Assembly (NCBI RefSeq): GCF_006937785.1
Contig: NZ_SJEE01000012.1
Coordinates: 62,001-126,000 of the forward strand
Source: Pseudanabaena sp. UWO311
Lineage (GTDB): Bacteria; Cyanobacteriota; Cyanobacteriia; Pseudanabaenales; Pseudanabaenaceae
Length of the DNA: 64,000 bases
Direction: 5' to 3'
Position numbers and translations under genes: made by a program
The notes under the pieces: model-generated
The model's input: only the letters and a program-made list of their open reading frames with translations
Database searches by the model: none
What the model was told of the DNA's origin: nothing
Shown here: positions 8,724 through 17,117 of the stretch, piece by piece
How positions within the stretch are numbered: the stretch's first letter is position 1
Layout of the letters: the number at the start of each line of letters is the position of its first letter

Positions 8724-10127
8724 ATGGCAATAATTATCGCGGGTGAGCGGAGTGGCGTAGGCAAGACCACAGTGACTTTGGCACTATTAGCTGCAATGAA
8801 AGCGCGATCGCCATCTGTTAAATCTCCAGTGCAATCTTTTAAAGTGGGACCTGACTACATCGATCCGATGTTCCATTCCTACATCACGGGGCTACCTTGT
8901 CGAAATCTCGATCCTGTCTTAACTTCCGAATCCTATATAAAGTCATGCTTTGCAAAACATAGTCAGAATGCTGAATATGCACTGATTGAGGGGGTAATGG
9001 GGCTATTCGATGGAGCTACAGGCAAAGACGACACTGCTAGCACAGCTCACATTGCAAGATTGTTAAACATTCCCGTAATCTTGATTCTCAATTGTGCTAG
9101 TACTTCCAGATCTATTGCCGCGATCGCACATGGATATCGTACTTTTGATCCACGTATTCACATTGCAGGAGTTGTGCTCAATCGCGTTGGTAGCAATCGC
9201 CATTTAGAATTATTAACCCAAGCTTTAGAGCCATTAAATTTACCAATTGTAGGGGTTCTTCGCCGCCAAGATAATATCTCCATTCCCGATCGCCATTTAG
9301 GACTAGTCCCCACTGCGGAAATGTCCGATCTTGATGGAATTATTGAGCGCTTGGCTCATTTAGGTGAAACTTGTTTTGATTGGGAGAAGTTATTGCCATT
9401 AATGGAAAGCCCTCACCCACCAACCCCCTCTCCCATGGGGAGAGGGGGAGAAGAAATATTACTCCCCTCTCCCCATGGGAGAGGGGCTGGGGGTGAGGGG
9501 CTCCGCATTGCGATCGCTCAAGATAAAGCCTTCAGTTTTTACTATGCCGACAATCTGGATCTATTTCGAGAAATGGGTGCAGAATTAATTCCTTGGAGTC
9601 CAATTAGCGATCGCACTTTACCTGAAAATATTCAAGGCTTATATTTCGGTGGTGGCTTTCCTGAAGTATTCGCCAATGAATTAGCCGAGAATAAAACTGC
9701 TAGAGAATCAGTTCACAATGTGATTAAATCAGGAATTCCTACCTATGCTGAATGTGGAGGCTTGATGTATCTATGCGATCGCATTGTTGATTTTCAGGAG
9801 CAATCTTTCCCAATGGTGAATATTTTCCCGACGGCAGCAAAAATGGGAAAGCGCCTAACTCTCGGATATCGACAGGCGATCGCTTTGCAAGATAGTCCTC
9901 TCATGAAAAAAGGCGATCGGATTTGGGGACATGAATTTCATCGCTCATCTTTAACCGAAATCTGCGATCAGCCCTTGTATTCTCTACAAGGTTACGATTC
10001 GCACTTACAGTATCCATCCGAAGGCTGGCAAAAATATCAAGTTCACGCTGCTTATACCCATCTGCACTTTGGTTCACAAACTCATTTGCTAGATAGTTTT
10101 TTGTCCAGATGCAGTCATTCTTACTAG
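8724..10127 (+). CDS. cbiA: Cobyrinic acid a,c-diamide synthase (CbiA/CobB)
   Basis: Amidates the a and c side chains of (hydrogeno)cobyrinic acid with glutamine and ATP in B12 synthesis. The N-terminal ATPase domain has the P-loop GERSGVGKTT (residues 7-16) and the family patterns KVGPDYIDP and LIEGVMGLFDG. The C-terminal class I glutamine amidotransferase domain has the nucleophile elbow YAECGGLMYL (Cys344) and ends HLHFGSQ. The two domains are joined by a linker widened by about 30 residues (229-259) rich in Pro, Gly and Arg. That stretch is encoded by a 91-bp palindromic repeat and is foreign to the family. cobN lies 13 kb downstream. Confidence 0.93.
   Translation: MAIIIAGERSGVGKTTVTLALLAAMKARSPSVKSPVQSFKVGPDYIDPMFHSYITGLPCRNLDPVLTSESYIKSCFAKHSQNAEYALIEGVMGLFDGATGKDDTASTAHIARLLNIPVILILNCASTSRSIAAIAHGYRTFDPRIHIAGVVLNRVGSNRHLELLTQALEPLNLPIVGVLRRQDNISIPDRHLGLVPTAEMSDLDGIIERLAHLGETCFDWEKLLPLMESPHPPTPSPMGRGGEEILLPSPHGRGAGGEGLRIAIAQDKAFSFYYADNLDLFREMGAELIPWSPISDRTLPENIQGLYFGGGFPEVFANELAENKTARESVHNVIKSGIPTYAECGGLMYLCDRIVDFQEQSFPMVNIFPTAAKMGKRLTLGYRQAIALQDSPLMKKGDRIWGHEFHRSSLTEICDQPLYSLQGYDSHLQYPSEGWQKYQVHAAYTHLHFGSQTHLLDSFLSRCSHSY
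9410..9500. repeat. G/C-rich palindromic repeat inserted in frame in cbiA
   Basis: Arms of about 40 bp (CCCTCACCCACCAACCCCCT... and its near-complement ending GGGGGTGAGGGG) flank a short AT loop (AAGAAATATTA). The element reads through without a stop as a Pro/Gly/Arg-rich peptide exactly at the interdomain linker of CbiA. Confidence 0.85.
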
Positions 10128-10130
10128 GCT

Positions 10131-10171
10131 CAAAAGATTAAGGCAGCGCTTTGCGCTGCCTTAATCTTTTG
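10131..10171. terminator. Perfect 19-bp inverted repeat after cbiA
   Basis: Arms CAAAAGATTAAGGCAGCGC and complement around a TTT loop, beginning four bases after the cbiA stop. Its position suits a terminator, although the right arm ends CTTTTG and there is no long T run. It belongs to the long-palindrome family seen at many gene ends in this window. Confidence 0.6.
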
Positions 10172-10265
10172 GGGGACTTAATAAAATCTACAAATAGAAC
10201 AAAGTTTGTAATCATGGCGATCGCTTAATCTGGCACTGGCTCACTAACCTCACAACGCTTTACGA

Positions 10266-10271
10266 TACAAT
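10266..10271 (+). promoter_or_regulatory. Likely -10 element for mnmA
   Basis: TACAAT (10266-10271) lies 27 bp before the ATG at 10299. Initiation would fall near 10278, which favours that ATG over the in-frame GTG at 10281. No good -35 hexamer is seen. Confidence 0.35.
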
Positions 10272-10298
10272 TTAGTTTGAGTGGTTCGATCGCAGCAA

Positions 10299-11405
10299 AT
10301 GTCAAACGTAGAAATCATCGAAAGAAAACTAGATATTAAGCCTGAGACAGCAGAGAAGGTAGTTGTCGGCTTGTCGGGCGGAGTAGATAGCTCTGTGGCG
10401 GCGGCTCTATTGCATCGGGCAGGATACGATGTCACAGGTCTGACGTTGTGGCTAATGCGTGGCAAGGGACAATGCTGCTCCGAGGGAATGGTCGATGCAG
10501 CACGACTATGCGAAGAATTAGGGATTCACCACGAAATTGTTGATAGTCGTGAAGTCTTTGAACAAAGCATTATCAATTATCTCGTCACTGGCTATGCAGC
10601 AGGTTATACACCTCTGCCCTGTTCCCGATGCAATAAAGCCGTAAAGTTTGCACCGATGATGACCTATGCTCGCGAAAAATTGGGGATCAATAAAATTGCA
10701 ACGGGGCATTATGCCAAGCTCAACTTCAATCCTGAATCAGGACGCTATGAATTGCGCCGCGCTGTTGACGATACTAAAGATCAGTCCTATTTTCTTTACG
10801 AAGTCGGACAAGAAGAATTAAGCTGCTGTATTTTTCCGTTAGGAAATACAACTAAAGTTGAAACTCGCAAAATCGCCGCTGAGTTTGGCTTAGCCACTGC
10901 TGAAAAGCCTGAAAGCATGGATCTATGCTTAGTTGAAGCCAACGGCTCTATGAAGGCATTTCTGGATAAATATCTCACGCCTGTTAAAGGCAAGATTGTT
11001 GATACCAATGGCAATGTCTTGGGTGAGCATGATGGCACTTATCACTACACCATCGGTCAACGCAAAGGCTTAGGCGTAGCGGCGGCAACTCCTCTGTATG
11101 TAGTTGCGCTCGATCCCATCAAGAATGAGGTTGTTTTAGGCGATCGCACTGAAGCCCATGATCAAGAATGCACGATCAATCAAGTGAACTGGGTGTCACT
11201 TGCCCCAACTGATCTGCCATTTCAAGCTGAAGTGCAAGTTCGCTATCGTACGAGTCCAGCCCCTGCGACCATAATTCCCCTCGAAGGCGATCGGGCGAGG
11301 ATTGTTTTTGATGAGCCTCAATTCAGTATTGCTCCTGGTCAAGCGGCTGTGTTTTATCGCGATGACTTATTACTCGGCGGCGGACTGATCGAATCCAAGC
11401 AATAA
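10299..11405 (+). CDS. mnmA: tRNA-specific 2-thiouridylase MnmA
   Basis: Transfers sulfur to U34 of tRNA for Lys, Glu and Gln. It has the PP-loop ([15 protein letters not shown], near residues 18-32), the first catalytic cysteine in [14 protein letters not shown] (Cys108) and the second in ESMDLCLVE (Cys210), followed by the family segment [13 protein letters not shown]. Length of about 368 residues is normal. I chose ATG 10299 because the in-frame GTG at 10281 would sit almost at the predicted transcription start. It is convergent with the TPR gene, with a shared bidirectional hairpin between them. Confidence 0.94.
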   Translation: MSNVEIIERKLDIKPETAEKVVVGLSGGVDSSVAAALLHRAGYDVTGLTLWLMRGKGQCCSEGMVDAARLCEELGIHHEIVDSREVFEQSIINYLVTGYAAGYTPLPCSRCNKAVKFAPMMTYAREKLGINKIATGHYAKLNFNPESGRYELRRAVDDTKDQSYFLYEVGQEELSCCIFPLGNTTKVETRKIAAEFGLATAEKPESMDLCLVEANGSMKAFLDKYLTPVKGKIVDTNGNVLGEHDGTYHYTIGQRKGLGVAAATPLYVVALDPIKNEVVLGDRTEAHDQECTINQVNWVSLAPTDLPFQAEVQVRYRTSPAPATIIPLEGDRARIVFDEPQFSIAPGQAAVFYRDDLLLGGGLIESKQ

Positions 11406-11437
11406 AAAAAGGGACGCTTAGCGTCCCTTTTTTTATT
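11401..11437. terminator. Bidirectional terminator between mnmA and the TPR gene
   Basis: AATAAAAAAAGGGACGC and its complement around TTA, with A and T runs on both sides, forms a classical intrinsic terminator usable in both directions. The mnmA stop codon (11403-11405) lies inside the left arm. Confidence 0.85.
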
Positions 11438-11454
11438 GCCGAATACCCTTTTTT

Positions 11455-11973
11455 TTATGCGGTTGGTACTACTTGTTTTCTTAAAGAAGTTAAGCGGCGC
11501 TTAGCGGTTTCATTTTTTTCATCTAGCTTCTGCACTTGCTCATACATCTCGATAGCTTGAGGTAGCAACTTTTTCTTCTCATAGGCATGACCAAGATTAT
11601 TAATGGCAGTCACATAGCCATCTTGTAAAGCGATCGCCTCCTTATAGTTTTTGATCGCCAAATCATACTGCTCTTGGGAGAAATAGGAAAATCCTAGTGC
11701 ATTGTAAACTTCGGCATTATTTTCTCCCCCTTCTTTCAGCGCCTTATTAAACAGGGTAATTGCTTGGGCGTAGAGCTTTTTACGCAAATAGACGCTCCCA
11801 AGCTGGTAATAGTCTTCAGGTGTGCCTTTTTCCTTTTGGAGCTTAGGCTGTAGGTCAGAAATTACATTTTCTAAACTACGCGCTTTCAAAATCTGGCGGA
11901 TAACTAACCAGCTAACCCCAGCTAGCAGCACAACTAATGCCCCAAGGTATGCGATCGCTAATGTACTATCCAT
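11455..11973 (-). CDS. Membrane-anchored tetratricopeptide repeat protein
   Basis: 172 residues. An N-terminal hydrophobic helix (residues 4-28, IAYLGALVVLLAGVSWLVI) is followed by about three TPR units, seen as YYQLGSVYLRKKLYAQAI, YNALGFSYFSQEQYDLAI and INNLGHAYEKKKLLPQAI. Proteins of this shape hold together membrane-bound complexes, and in cyanobacteria several help assemble photosystems. Which partner this one has cannot be read from the sequence. Confidence 0.85.
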   Translation of the reverse strand: MDSTLAIAYLGALVVLLAGVSWLVIRQILKARSLENVISDLQPKLQKEKGTPEDYYQLGSVYLRKKLYAQAITLFNKALKEGGENNAEVYNALGFSYFSQEQYDLAIKNYKEAIALQDGYVTAINNLGHAYEKKKLLPQAIEMYEQVQKLDEKNETAKRRLTSLRKQVVPTA

Positions 11974-12130
11974 AGGTATTTACTAAACTTTAATTAATTT
12001 TATTAATAGGGCTTTTACATCATTACACTTCAGCAATTTGTTTAGGTAGTTTAAAAAGTAATTTTTAACAAACTCCCCCCAAAAGCTACCTCGTACGCAC
12101 AAGTCATAAAACTTAGCTAAGTCAACAATT

Positions 12131-12215
12131 AATCGCCCCCTAGCCCCCAATTCTGGGGGAACAAGAAAATAAAATCTCTTCAAAGTCCCCCAGAATTGGG
12201 GGATTTAGGGGGCTT
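12131..12215. repeat. Dispersed G/C-rich inverted repeat (CCCCCAGAATTGGGGG type)
   Basis: Arms GCCCCCTAGCCCCCAATTCT (12131 onward) and the near-complement ending TTTAGGGGGC (to 12215) flank an A-rich loop. A 66-residue minus-strand open frame (11983-12183) runs through it, with the low-complexity reading PPELGARG. It is a product of the repeat and not a gene. Confidence 0.65.
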
Positions 12216-12242
12216 GATCATAATAAAAGTCTGCGATCGGCA

Positions 12243-12363
12243 ATTCTCATTATTCAACCGATTTTGATGTTTCCAGCGCCTTTGGCGCTGGAAACATCAA
12301 AATCGGTTTTCTGAAAGCTCGCCTAAGGCGGGCTTTCAGAAAACCGATTTTTATAATGAGAAT
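12243..12363. repeat. Nested palindromes forming a three-way-junction-like structure
   Basis: An outer 11-bp stem (ATTCTCATTAT, 12243-12253, with ATAATGAGAAT, 12353-12363) encloses two long hairpins. One is 12258-12306 (23-bp arms, TTT loop) and the other is 12299-12351 (25-bp arms, one mismatch, TAA loop). The two hairpins share the octamer AAAATCGG, so they overlap by eight bases and must compete. No gene is present between 11974 and the tRNA at 12431. Confidence 0.8.
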
Positions 12364-12430
12364 ACTTGCTTTACAACAAATTGCCAAAACCATAACTTTT
12401 GTTGTAGTATAATAAGCCGTGAAATTGTTT

Positions 12431-12504
12431 GGGCTAGTAGCTCAGTTGTATAGAGCAATCGCCTTCTAAGCGATCGGTCGATGGTTAGAGTCCATCCTAG
12501 CCTG
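12431..12504 (+). tRNA. tRNA-Arg (anticodon UCU)
   Basis: A full cloverleaf: acceptor GGGCTAG with CTAGCCT (one G-U at 1-72), D stem GCTC/GAGC, anticodon stem ATCGC/GCGAT around loop CTTCTAA giving anticodon TCT, variable CGGTC, T stem GATGG/CCATC and discriminator G. CCA is not encoded. The D loop has U19 in place of G19 and the T loop has A56 in place of C56, so the conserved 19-56 tertiary pair is swapped to U-A. A TATAAT box lies at 12408-12413. A 33-bp hairpin follows eleven bases downstream. Confidence 0.9.
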
Positions 12505-12514
12505 TTTTTAATAT

Positions 12515-12547
12515 GTAGAATTGCGGCGCAAAGCGCCGCAATTCTAC
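12515..12547. terminator. Perfect hairpin downstream of tRNA-Arg
   Basis: Arms GTAGAATTGCGGCGC and complement around an AAA loop, immediately after the tRNA and before the methyltransferase start. It is a member of the long-palindrome family with the GCGC-AAA-GCGC apex. Confidence 0.6.
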
Positions 12548-12562
12548 TTTGGATTTTTAAAG

Positions 12563-13687
12563 ATGAATCAATATTTTGCAACTGTGGCGAGAGGCTTAGA
12601 AGCACTGGCTGCACAAGAATTAGAACAGCTCGGCGCACATTCCGTTGAAGCAGGGTTTTGTGGTGTTAGCTTTGAAGGCGATCGCACTTTGCTTTATCGA
12701 GTTAATCTTTGGGCGCGTCTGCCATTTCGGATATTAATGCACATTGATCAGTTTGATTGCCTTGATGCTGATGATCTTTATAAAGGAATCAAAGCGATCG
12801 ACTGGTCAGAATTTCTCACACCTGAAATGACCCTAGCCGTTAATGCCACGGGCAAAAATGAACATCTGAATCATACGCATTTCTCCGCCTTGCAAGTTAA
12901 AAATGCGATCGTTGATCAGCAGAAGGAGAAATTTGGTGAGCGATCGGATGTCGATGTGCAGGAAGCAGATGTACGAATCGGTGTCCATATTGATGACAAT
13001 GGCTGTACCGTCAGCCTCGATAGCTCAGGCAATAGTTTGCACCGTCGTGGCTATCGCCCTGCCGTAGGCGCAGCACCGCTAAAAGAATCTCTTGCTGCTG
13101 CCCTAATTCAGATGTCAGGTTGGCAACCAGACCAAATGTTTTATGATCCCCTTTGTGGTTCTGGAACTTTGCCCTTAGAAGCAAGTTTAAAAGCGCTGAA
13201 TATTGCTCCAGGAATGTTTCGCGATCGCTTTGGATTTGAGACTTGGTTAGATTTTGATCAAGAGCTTTTAGCTCGACTAATTCAAGAAGCGGATGATAAT
13301 CGTTTAGATGCTCTACCTGCACCAATCTGGGGTAGCGATCGCAATCCTGAAGTGGTAGATCAAGCGATCGTCAATGCCAAGAATTGCGGTCTATCCAATC
13401 ATGTCTATTTCTCGGCTTTAGACCTTTCAGAAGTGGTCGCACCTGCTGATAGTGGAGTTCTCTTCTGCAATCCTCCCTATGGAGAAAGATTAGGAAGAGA
13501 TAGCGATTTGGGCGCTTTTTATAAGCAATTAGGGAATGTTCTTAAACAGCAATTTAAGGGCTGGACGGCTTTTGTTCTTAGTGGTAATAAGCAGCTATCT
13601 CAAACGATTGGTCTGAAATGTGCTGAACGAACAGCTGTATTAAATGGCGCTTTGCCTTGTCAATTAATGAAGTATGAACTCTATTAG
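12563..13687 (+). CDS. THUMP-domain class I RNA methyltransferase (RlmL/YpsC-like)
   Basis: Methylates guanine N2 of large-subunit rRNA in the best known relatives (RlmL N-terminal half, YpsC). It begins MNQYFATVARGLEALAAQEL, the usual opening of the family. A THUMP RNA-binding region follows, then the Rossmann fold with motif I FYDPLCGSGTLPLEA and catalytic motif FCNPPYGERLG near residue 300. Length of about 374 residues is normal. The ATG at 12563 is chosen because an in-frame upstream TTG at 12521 lies inside a hairpin. The exact target base is inferred from family only. Confidence 0.88.
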   Translation: MNQYFATVARGLEALAAQELEQLGAHSVEAGFCGVSFEGDRTLLYRVNLWARLPFRILMHIDQFDCLDADDLYKGIKAIDWSEFLTPEMTLAVNATGKNEHLNHTHFSALQVKNAIVDQQKEKFGERSDVDVQEADVRIGVHIDDNGCTVSLDSSGNSLHRRGYRPAVGAAPLKESLAAALIQMSGWQPDQMFYDPLCGSGTLPLEASLKALNIAPGMFRDRFGFETWLDFDQELLARLIQEADDNRLDALPAPIWGSDRNPEVVDQAIVNAKNCGLSNHVYFSALDLSEVVAPADSGVLFCNPPYGERLGRDSDLGAFYKQLGNVLKQQFKGWTAFVLSGNKQLSQTIGLKCAERTAVLNGALPCQLMKYELY

Positions 13688-13798
13688 GATTGGCACTGGT
13701 CAGCTAATCGGGGATGAGTGGTGAAACGCCCATTTCATGCAGACAAAAAAGGATACAAATATGTTGATTACGCTTTAGATGTCCAGTGCCTTTTAATA

Positions 13799-13930
13799 TC
13801 AATTACGGATTAAGACAGGTTTGTTAGGGCTTTGGTGTTTGGCTTGGATTTTTTCGGTGATCGCTTTTTTGCGGACAGATCGCTCTGACAACTCACCTAA
13901 TCTTTCTAGCCAATATTTGGGTTTATCATA
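13799..13930 (-). pseudogene. Possible C-terminal gene fragment
   Basis: The minus strand reads YDKPKYWLERLGELSERSVR... and ends ...PVLIRN-stop at 13799. There is no start codon, and stops lie just upstream near 13939. The composition looks like real protein (charged helix). I do not recognise the family, and chance is possible. The rest of 13688-13971 shows nothing I can name. Confidence 0.25.
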
Positions 13931-13971
13931 ACAAATTTATCAATTACGAATCATCAAATCAATATGTGGGA

Positions 13972-14154
13972 TGTAGGGGCATAGCATTCCCGCCACAATC
14001 TATCAATTTCTAAACTATCTTGATTTGGGAATGCTTTGCCCAAAACCTCACAACGCAGGGACAAGCGATCGGTGAATGCGAAGAGGGTTCAGCATTTGCG
14101 TTTTGAGATTGTATCGGAGAATAAAAATATTGGCGCAAATGCTAAACCCCTACA
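13972..14154 (+). mobile_element. MITE-like element, copy 1 (TGTAGGGG/CCCCTACA ends)
   Basis: A 183-bp element with terminal inverted repeats TGTAGGGG and CCCCTACA. The inside is two hairpins: GGGCATAGCATTCCC with GGGAATGCTTTGCCC, and GGGTTCAGCATTTGCG with CGCAAATGCTAAACCC. There is no open reading frame. A second copy lies inverted at 17458-17642. This is a non-autonomous element; no transposase is in the window. Confidence 0.75.
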
Positions 14155-14182
14155 GTTTTTACATTTTCTGTCTTGATGATTC

Positions 14183-16690
14183 TTAATTGCCCCAAATTCT
14201 ATTCAGGACTGTTTGTATCTTTTTCTCAAATCTCTCGATTAGTTCACGGTTGGCGTTAACAAGAGCTTGCTCGGCTTCGATCTCAGCAACTATTGCTTTT
14301 TGGGTTTCAAGAGGTGGAACTGGAATCTCAAGATCTGAAAGTATTCCCTGATTCAAATTTTTCAATGTGACTCCAACTGCTTGCTCTTCAAGGCGATCTT
14401 TAATTCTTGGTGATGTAAGTTGAAAATACACAAAGCTAACATCGCAAACTGGCTTTAGTCTGATCACAAAACAGCCAGTCCCACAAAGCCATCCATTCAT
14501 TTCTTTTGTCACTAATCCACAGCGCCCCATCTCTCCACGCCTAGCAATCAAAATGTCATGTTCATAAATCGTAAATTCTTTTAATCGATCTCTCGTTAAT
14601 TGAGAAATAGTTTTCGTCTTATCTGGAATAATAATTCCATCGACTATGTTTTGAGGATTAATGACAGGAATCTCATCCAAAACATAATCACTTTGATGTA
14701 GAGATGTTCCAAATGGTCCCGTTAAAATACCTTCACATACATCAGATAGTTTTACCATTTCCCAATCAGGATCGATCGCTATATGAGGTCGATAATTATC
14801 AATGACTGCACGAGCGCCGTTGATGACTTTTTGATAGCCTTCGATTTCGGTGACTATTTCTTTTTGTATTGCGATCGGGGGTAAAGGGATTTTAGAATTT
14901 TCTACATAATCTCTTGGTACGCGCTGTAAGCCTCCTGTACCCGTCATTTGGGCAACTGCTGGATCTCTAAAAAATGGATGATTTATGCAGAAATAGAGAA
15001 ATTCAGGCAGCACTTGATCTGAGGTTCTTAATACATAGAACTCACTAGAGCCAAAGCCAATTCCGTTAATTAGTCCTTTTGCAATACCCGCTTTTCCATT
15101 TTCAAAACATGGCGTAACTTTAGCAAATAGAACATCGTTGTCTTCAAAGTAGGTATAACTTGATGTCACTTCTGAAAGCAATTTTTCTGCAATAGGCTGA
15201 AATATCATTTGATGCTCGTTAATATCTGCCATTGGGACAAATGAGACGCGAGTATCAGGGCTGAGATCTGATAATTGATTCTTGCGTGGATTAATGGTGC
15301 AAATATCACCAATTCTAACTAATGGAAAAACATTACTGGTTAATGTACTTTCTCGATACCTTTCCCCACTCAAATTATAATCACCATTAGCCGCAATCCT
15401 AGACTTCGGCACAATCAAAACCCGATCATCACTCGTAATTCCTAATTCGTAATTCGTAATTGACAATTCGTAATTCGTAATTTGCTCCAACACAAAAGGC
15501 AAATCATCCCCCTCAACCGCCCGCCTTTGAGCGCCTAAACCAAATCCATCGTTCTCTACTTTAAAAAACACAATCTTATCCGTCTTCTTCGCCAAAGACT
15601 TATCAAGAATTAAAATCGAAGTCTTCACCCCAGAATAAGGATTAAAAACCCCAGCAGGAAGCGAAATCACCGCCACTAGAGAATTCTCAACCAACATCTT
15701 TCGCAAATCCTTATAAGCAGTCTGACTCTGGAAAATAATCCCCTCAGGCACAATAATCCCCGCCCTACCCCTTGGCGAAAGATGTTCCGCCATATAGTCC
15801 ACAAACAGAACCTCACTCCGCTTCGCCTTAATCGAAAACCGCTTATGGGGCTTAATCCCACCCTTCGGCGACATAAACGGCGGATTCGCAAGGATCACAT
15901 CCGCAAACTCATTCCACTTATCCTCAGAAGTCAAAGTATCGTACTCAGCAATTTGCGGACTCTTAAATCCATGCAAATAGAGATTTACCAACGACAACCG
16001 CACCATATCGGGCGAAATATCATAACCTCTAAAATTAGTCGCCATCAGCCCCTTCTCATCAGGCGTAAGCGTACTATTGCCCTGAGCATCCAGATTAGAC
16101 AGCAAAATATGCTTATACGCCGAAATCAAAAAACCCGCCGTACCACAAGCAGGATCGAGAATTACCTCACCCTTTTGCGGACGCAAAACCTCCACCATAA
16201 AATCAATAATATGGCGCGGCGTGCGAAACTGTCCCGCATCCCCCTGCGAACCCAACACCGACAGTAAATACTCAAACGCATCCCCCAACCGTTCCGAATG
16301 ATCGTAAGTAAACCCATCAATCACCTTCAAAAAACTCTTCAACGTCTCAGGATCGCGATAAGGCAAATACGCATTCTTAAAAATATCTCGAAACAACGCA
16401 GGAATCCCCGCATTCTGCGGCATCGAGCTAATCCCCTCACTGTATAGGTTCAGCAACTCATGCCCACCCACAGTCGGACTCATCAACCGCCCCCAACCAA
16501 ACTTCGCAAATTCACCAGCAAAAAAACTGCGATCGCCCCCCAACTCCTCCACCTCCGCATCCATATCATCCATAAACTTATAGATGAGCGCGATCGTAAT
16601 CTGTTCCACCTGCGACTTCGGATCAGGAACCTTCCCCACCAAAATGTCACGAGCAGTATCGATGCGGCGTTTAGTTTCAGAATCAAGCAT
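14183..16690 (-). CDS. Type I restriction-modification: fused HsdM methyltransferase and HsdS specificity protein
   Basis: One 835-residue chain. Residues 1-445 are an N6-adenine methyltransferase with motif I DPACGTAGFL (about 179-188) and catalytic NPPF (about 269-272), ending in the HsdM-type tail YNLSGERYRE. Residues 450-835 are an HsdS specificity half with two target-recognition domains, each ending in a helix (KIPLPPIAIQKEIVTEIE and LEIPVPPLETQKAIVAEIE). The joint at about 403-418 is the repeated peptide ITNYEL-S-ITNYEL-G, made by heptanucleotide repeats also present in nearby intergenic DNA. A TTG six bases upstream (16696) is another possible start. It works with HsdR (18700-21237). 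Confidence 0.92.
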   Translation of the reverse strand: MLDSETKRRIDTARDILVGKVPDPKSQVEQITIALIYKFMDDMDAEVEELGGDRSFFAGEFAKFGWGRLMSPTVGGHELLNLYSEGISSMPQNAGIPALFRDIFKNAYLPYRDPETLKSFLKVIDGFTYDHSERLGDAFEYLLSVLGSQGDAGQFRTPRHIIDFMVEVLRPQKGEVILDPACGTAGFLISAYKHILLSNLDAQGNSTLTPDEKGLMATNFRGYDISPDMVRLSLVNLYLHGFKSPQIAEYDTLTSEDKWNEFADVILANPPFMSPKGGIKPHKRFSIKAKRSEVLFVDYMAEHLSPRGRAGIIVPEGIIFQSQTAYKDLRKMLVENSLVAVISLPAGVFNPYSGVKTSILILDKSLAKKTDKIVFFKVENDGFGLGAQRRAVEGDDLPFVLEQITNYELSITNYELGITSDDRVLIVPKSRIAANGDYNLSGERYRESTLTSNVFPLVRIGDICTINPRKNQLSDLSPDTRVSFVPMADINEHQMIFQPIAEKLLSEVTSSYTYFEDNDVLFAKVTPCFENGKAGIAKGLINGIGFGSSEFYVLRTSDQVLPEFLYFCINHPFFRDPAVAQMTGTGGLQRVPRDYVENSKIPLPPIAIQKEIVTEIEGYQKVINGARAVIDNYRPHIAIDPDWEMVKLSDVCEGILTGPFGTSLHQSDYVLDEIPVINPQNIVDGIIIPDKTKTISQLTRDRLKEFTIYEHDILIARRGEMGRCGLVTKEMNGWLCGTGCFVIRLKPVCDVSFVYFQLTSPRIKDRLEEQAVGVTLKNLNQGILSDLEIPVPPLETQKAIVAEIEAEQALVNANRELIERFEKKIQTVLNRIWGN
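15440..15482. repeat. Heptanucleotide tandem repeats inside the HsdM-HsdS joint
   Basis: Units of TAATTCG are present as two pairs separated by GACA. They encode ITNYEL twice in the fused gene. The same heptamer occurs in the intergenic DNA at 16.7-16.9, 17.7 and 18.6-18.7 kb. It fits the class of short tandemly repeated heptanucleotides (STRR) known in cyanobacteria. Confidence 0.8.
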
Positions 16691-16696
16691 TTTCAA

Positions 16697-16857
16697 TTAA
16701 TTACGAATTGGGGAAAATTACGAATTACGAATTACGAATTAATAATTGCAAATTGGTACAATATTATAGCTCCTGAGCAGTACCCCAATTCCTACGTCTA
16801 ATTTGCGATTTTCTCACTCCCTAATTCGTAATTCGTAATTGATTAATTCGTAATTAT
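16697..16857. repeat. Heptanucleotide repeat tracts before hsdMS
   Basis: Tract AATTACGAATTACGAATTAC (16718 onward) and a second tract CTAATTCGTAATTCGTAATT (16821 onward) lie in the gap between the RelE toxin and hsdMS, in opposite orientation to each other, so they could also pair as a hairpin. Confidence 0.75.
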
Positions 16858-17117
16858 TCATAATGCGTCCACATCCGAATCACCTTGACAACGCGATCGC
16901 TATCTAAAACTTGATAAACCAAGCGATGCTGAATATTAATCCTGCGAGAATAAGCACCAGCCAAATCACCAACTAACTTCTCATAATTTGGCGGCGTTTG
17001 GTAAGGATTCTCTTTGAGAATATCCAACAACTTATCAGCCTTAGCTTTCACCCCCGCCGACAATAATTTTTGTGCATCTTTTTGAGCTTGCTTCGTATAT
17101 ACAATTCTCCAATTCAC
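16854..17117 (-). CDS. Type II toxin, YoeB/RelE family
   Basis: 87 residues, the usual size of Txe/YoeB ribosome-dependent mRNA endonucleases. The family patterns are visible: start MNWRIVYTKQAQKDAQKL, the glutamate/tyrosine region NYEKLVGDLAGAYSRRIN, and the catalytic end HRLVYQVLDSDRVVKVIRMWTHYE. It overlaps the antitoxin gene by four bases and so is the downstream partner. The pair sits between the subunits of the type I restriction system, where a TA pair can stabilise the island. Confidence 0.9.
   Translation of the reverse strand: MNWRIVYTKQAQKDAQKLLSAGVKAKADKLLDILKENPYQTPPNYEKLVGDLAGAYSRRINIQHRLVYQVLDSDRVVKVIRMWTHYE

Noticed and set aside
11983-12183. 66-residue minus-strand frame before the tRNA
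   Set aside because: Generated by the dispersed G/C-rich repeat (PPELGARG reading) and A/T-rich DNA.
12521-12562. Upstream TTG start of the RNA methyltransferase
   Set aside because: The extra residues are encoded by a hairpin, and the family begins at MNQYFATVARG.
15782-16267. 161-residue plus-strand frame inside hsdM
   Set aside because: Antisense shadow of the HsdM frame with biased Arg/Ile content.
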